Made by a program: the position numbers and the translations under genes. A DNA stretch of 64,000 nt from Sediminibacterium sp. Its GTDB lineage: Bacteria; Bacteroidota; Bacteroidia; Chitinophagales; Chitinophagaceae. The notes beneath the pieces were generated by a model, which made no database searches, had not been told where the DNA came from, and worked only from the letters and a program-made list of their open reading frames with translations. The stretch's first letter is position 1; every line of letters begins with the position of its first letter. Where the stretch lies: NCBI GenBank assembly GCA_017537025.1, contig JAFWCB010000001.1, positions 1 to 64,000 on the forward strand. The letters run 5' to 3'. Shown here one piece after another: positions 62,357-64,000 of this stretch.

Positions 62357-63190
62357 TTAGCCGGGGTGCAAAGGTACAGTAATTAACAGTTTTTCAAGCA
62401 ATTTGGCTAAAATTTGATCCGATTTACCTGCTATTGCTATAATTTCCTCAATATCAACGGGTTGTAAGTTATCGGGGTCGCATTCATCGGTTATTATACT
62501 AATGGCAGCACAGGGTAAACCAATATGGTTGGCAACAATTACTTCCGGTACCGTACTCATCCCTACCATATCTGCCCCTAAACTTCTTAAATACCGGTAC
62601 TCTGCTCGGGTTTCTAAATTAGGCCCCTGAACAGCTACATATACTCCTTCATGTATTGATATCCTTTCTTCTGCCGCTACCGCTAAAATTTTTGCAGATA
62701 AATCTTTATTATAAGGGCAACACATATCTACAAACCGATTCCCCATTTCATTGGGCAGACCTCTTAATGGATTATCCGGAAGGGTGTTGATATGATCATT
62801 GATTAATACCAGATCCCCTTTTTTGTAAGCAGGATTCATACCCCCGGCAGCATTACTCAACAATAAAAACTCAATACCCAATGCCCGTAAAACGCGGATG
62901 GGAAAGGTAACCTGCTGCATGGAGTATCCTTCATAATAATGGAACCTACCTTCCATCACTACTACTTGCACATCCCCTATTTTTCCGAAAAGAAGATTTC
63001 CTTTATGAAAGGAAACAGTAGATACAGGAAAAAAAGGTATTTCAGCATAGGGTAACCGAAGGGATACCGCTATCTTATCAACCAATGCCCCCAAGCCTGT
63101 GCCCAATACAATACATACCGTGGGCTTTGCCGATATTTTTGATTGAATAAATGCAGCGGCAGTATCAATACTTTGTATAATTTGCTCCAT
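62357..63190 (-). CDS. Purine nucleoside phosphorylase (trimeric, class II)
   Basis: The product is 277 residues. VCIVLGTGLGALVDKI is the phosphate loop, VVMEGRFHYYEGYSMQQVTFPIRV and LSNAAGGMNP are the family signatures, and MVGMSTVPEVIVANHIGL holds the sugar- and base-binding residues (SIITDECDPDNL near the end, with the usual Asn replaced by Asp). It splits inosine or guanosine to base and ribose-1-phosphate in salvage. It ends 18 bases before rpsA and shares DNA with the rpsA promoter. Confidence 0.93.
   Translation of the reverse strand: MEQIIQSIDTAAAFIQSKISAKPTVCIVLGTGLGALVDKIAVSLRLPYAEIPFFPVSTVSFHKGNLLFGKIGDVQVVVMEGRFHYYEGYSMQQVTFPIRVLRALGIEFLLLSNAAGGMNPAYKKGDLVLINDHINTLPDNPLRGLPNEMGNRFVDMCCPYNKDLSAKILAVAAEERISIHEGVYVAVQGPNLETRAEYRYLRSLGADMVGMSTVPEVIVANHIGLPCAAISIITDECDPDNLQPVDIEEIIAIAGKSDQILAKLLEKLLITVPLHPG
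62369..62397 (-). promoter_or_regulatory. rpsA promoter (-33 TTG, -7 TACCTTTG)
   Basis: The minus strand reads TTG (62397-62395), 18 bases, then TACCTTTG (62376-62369): the best full match to the Bacteroidota -33/-7 consensus in the window. It lies inside the last codons of the purine phosphorylase gene and leaves a leader of about 25 bases. Confidence 0.7.
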
Positions 63191-63253
63191 AGTACTATTT
63201 GAATCTTGTTGTCCGGATTATTCGTACATTATCCATCCATAAGATACGATAAA

Positions 63254-64000
63254 ATGAAGGTAAGGATTTGGTATTTAGTTTTATGCTGTGGTTTACAGTA
63301 TTCTTTTTCAACTGCCCAAGAAGCACCGAGAAAAGGAACCGTAGTACCTCATAATATACTTGCTAATTTTCCTCAACCTAACAATACCCAATTAACGGTA
63401 ATTGATTTTTTTGGTACTTGGTGTGCCCCTTGTATCAAAGCCTTACCCCATCTACAAGAGCTAAAACAAAAATTTAATGACAGTATTACCATAGTGCTTG
63501 TTTCTATTGAAGAAGAAAACGTTATCAATAATTTCAAAAAGAAGAACCCTCAAATTAGTTTACCTATTCTGATTGATAAAGGTGAACAAATTTCGAATTT
63601 CTTTTTACCTCCTTCTTACCCCTACTCTATTGTAGTGGATAAATATGGCAGTATCCTTTCCCTAACAAATGCGGCCGACCTAAAAACTGATAGTATCAGC
63701 CAATGGCTTTACCAACTAAACAAAAAGAGCGAACCGGCGCCTGAAATAAAACAAGTGATAGAACCCCTCACAACAAATACCCAAAAAAAAATAACGGTGC
63801 AAACAAATAACACGCTGGTTGAATTATCACAACAATTTCTGTATGCCGCTAAAACGAATGAAAATACTGATTCCTTCAGTAAGAAAATAGCTGCGATTCC
63901 TTTTGATTCTTTACAGTTGCTTATTAACGATGATCAAAAAAAAGCTTTTTGGATAAATCTGTATAATGGATTTATTCAACTTGAATTAAAAAAAGACGCA
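63254..64000 (+). CDS. Exported thioredoxin-fold protein fused to DUF547, 5' part
   Basis: The coding frame starts at ATG 63254 and is open to the window end (249 codons seen). A signal peptide (to about 21, FSTAQ) leads into a TlpA-like thioredoxin domain (about 30-165) with the redox motif WCAPC at 56-60 and a cis-Pro region PPSYPYSIVVDKYG. After a linker (about 170-190) a second domain begins: LVELSQQFLYAAKTNEN ... KKAFWINLYNGFIQ, which is the start of DUF547. A thiol-disulfide role in the periplasm is likely; the DUF547 part is of unknown role. Confidence 0.85.
   Translation, partial: MKVRIWYLVLCCGLQYSFSTAQEAPRKGTVVPHNILANFPQPNNTQLTVIDFFGTWCAPCIKALPHLQELKQKFNDSITIVLVSIEEENVINNFKKKNPQISLPILIDKGEQISNFFLPPSYPYSIVVDKYGSILSLTNAADLKTDSISQWLYQLNKKSEPAPEIKQVIEPLTTNTQKKITVQTNNTLVELSQQFLYAAKTNENTDSFSKKIAAIPFDSLQLLINDDQKKAFWINLYNGFIQLELKKDA

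Noticed and set aside
1-64000. tRNA, rRNA, CRISPR array, prophage or toxin-antitoxin and restriction genes
   Set aside because: Looked for by eye on both strands; no cloverleaf, repeat-spacer pattern or marker gene was found.

Overview
The window reads as chromosome of a Bacteroidota bacterium, most likely family Chitinophagaceae. The evidence is a type IX secretion signature (a PorP/SprF-like protein next to a giant PKD protein with a gliding-type C-terminus, a small type A sorting-domain protein, a DUF4835/PorD-like protein), DUF4296, an omega-like RNA polymerase subunit beside BamD and CoaBC, ATP-dependent PEP carboxykinase, a mitochondrial-like citrate synthase, TAnnTTTG-type promoters and weak Shine-Dalgarno sites. 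The DNA is AT-rich, visibly more so in the first 9 kb. No rRNA, tRNA, CRISPR array, intact insertion sequence or prophage was seen.

Region 1 (1-14.7 kb) is accessory in character. All genes are on the + strand, mostly singletons with unrelated functions and long gaps: a DUF1772 fragment, two orphan secreted proteins, an esterase with TPRs, DUF1801, an NlpC/P60-like secreted protein, a GNAT, a CocE/NonD hydrolase, a CPBP protease, a SAP/DUF6434 protein, an S9 peptidase, two SRPBCC proteins, an MFS transporter and two orphans. Three gaps carry copies of one short palindromic repeat.

Region 2 (14.8-26.4 kb) holds an M28 peptidase, an exported RidA, a TMEM175-like channel, a VOC protein, tandem PKD lipoproteins, citrate synthase, an LptF/G permease, Tgt, a family 2 glycosyltransferase and RsmG.

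Region 3 (26.4-44.6 kb) is mostly housekeeping: an M1 peptidase, the chain pssA-purS-rsmI, a Pro-aminopeptidase, the type IX cargo/PorP pair, RecG (N-terminal coding reaches beyond the first ATG), TrpS, a deoxynucleoside kinase, PckA, a GlcD-like oxidase, a beta-barrel protein and a LOG protein. Region 4 (44.6-53.1 kb) runs from a sodium symporter through an O-methyltransferase, a GH73-LysM hydrolase, Hpt and a VWA protein, then DnaJ/GrpE and an RlmI-type methyltransferase. Region 5 (53.1-64 kb) has a minimal type IX protein, a peroxiredoxin, both 3-oxoacid CoA-transferase subunits, DUF4296, DUF4835, CoaBC, an orphan lipoprotein, RpoZ, BamD, ribosomal protein S1, a purine nucleoside phosphorylase and a cut thioredoxin-DUF547 protein.

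Two signals cut across these genes. First, five intergenic arrays are built strictly of 7-nt units; three form inverted pairs, and four begin at or run over the stop codon of a neighbouring gene. I know of no description of these in this phylum; they recall the heptameric STRR repeats of cyanobacteria. Second, seven genes have a TAnnTTYG promoter box ending only 4-8 nt before the ATG, which predicts leaderless mRNAs, whereas rpsA, pckA and gltA have boxes 26-30 nt upstream.
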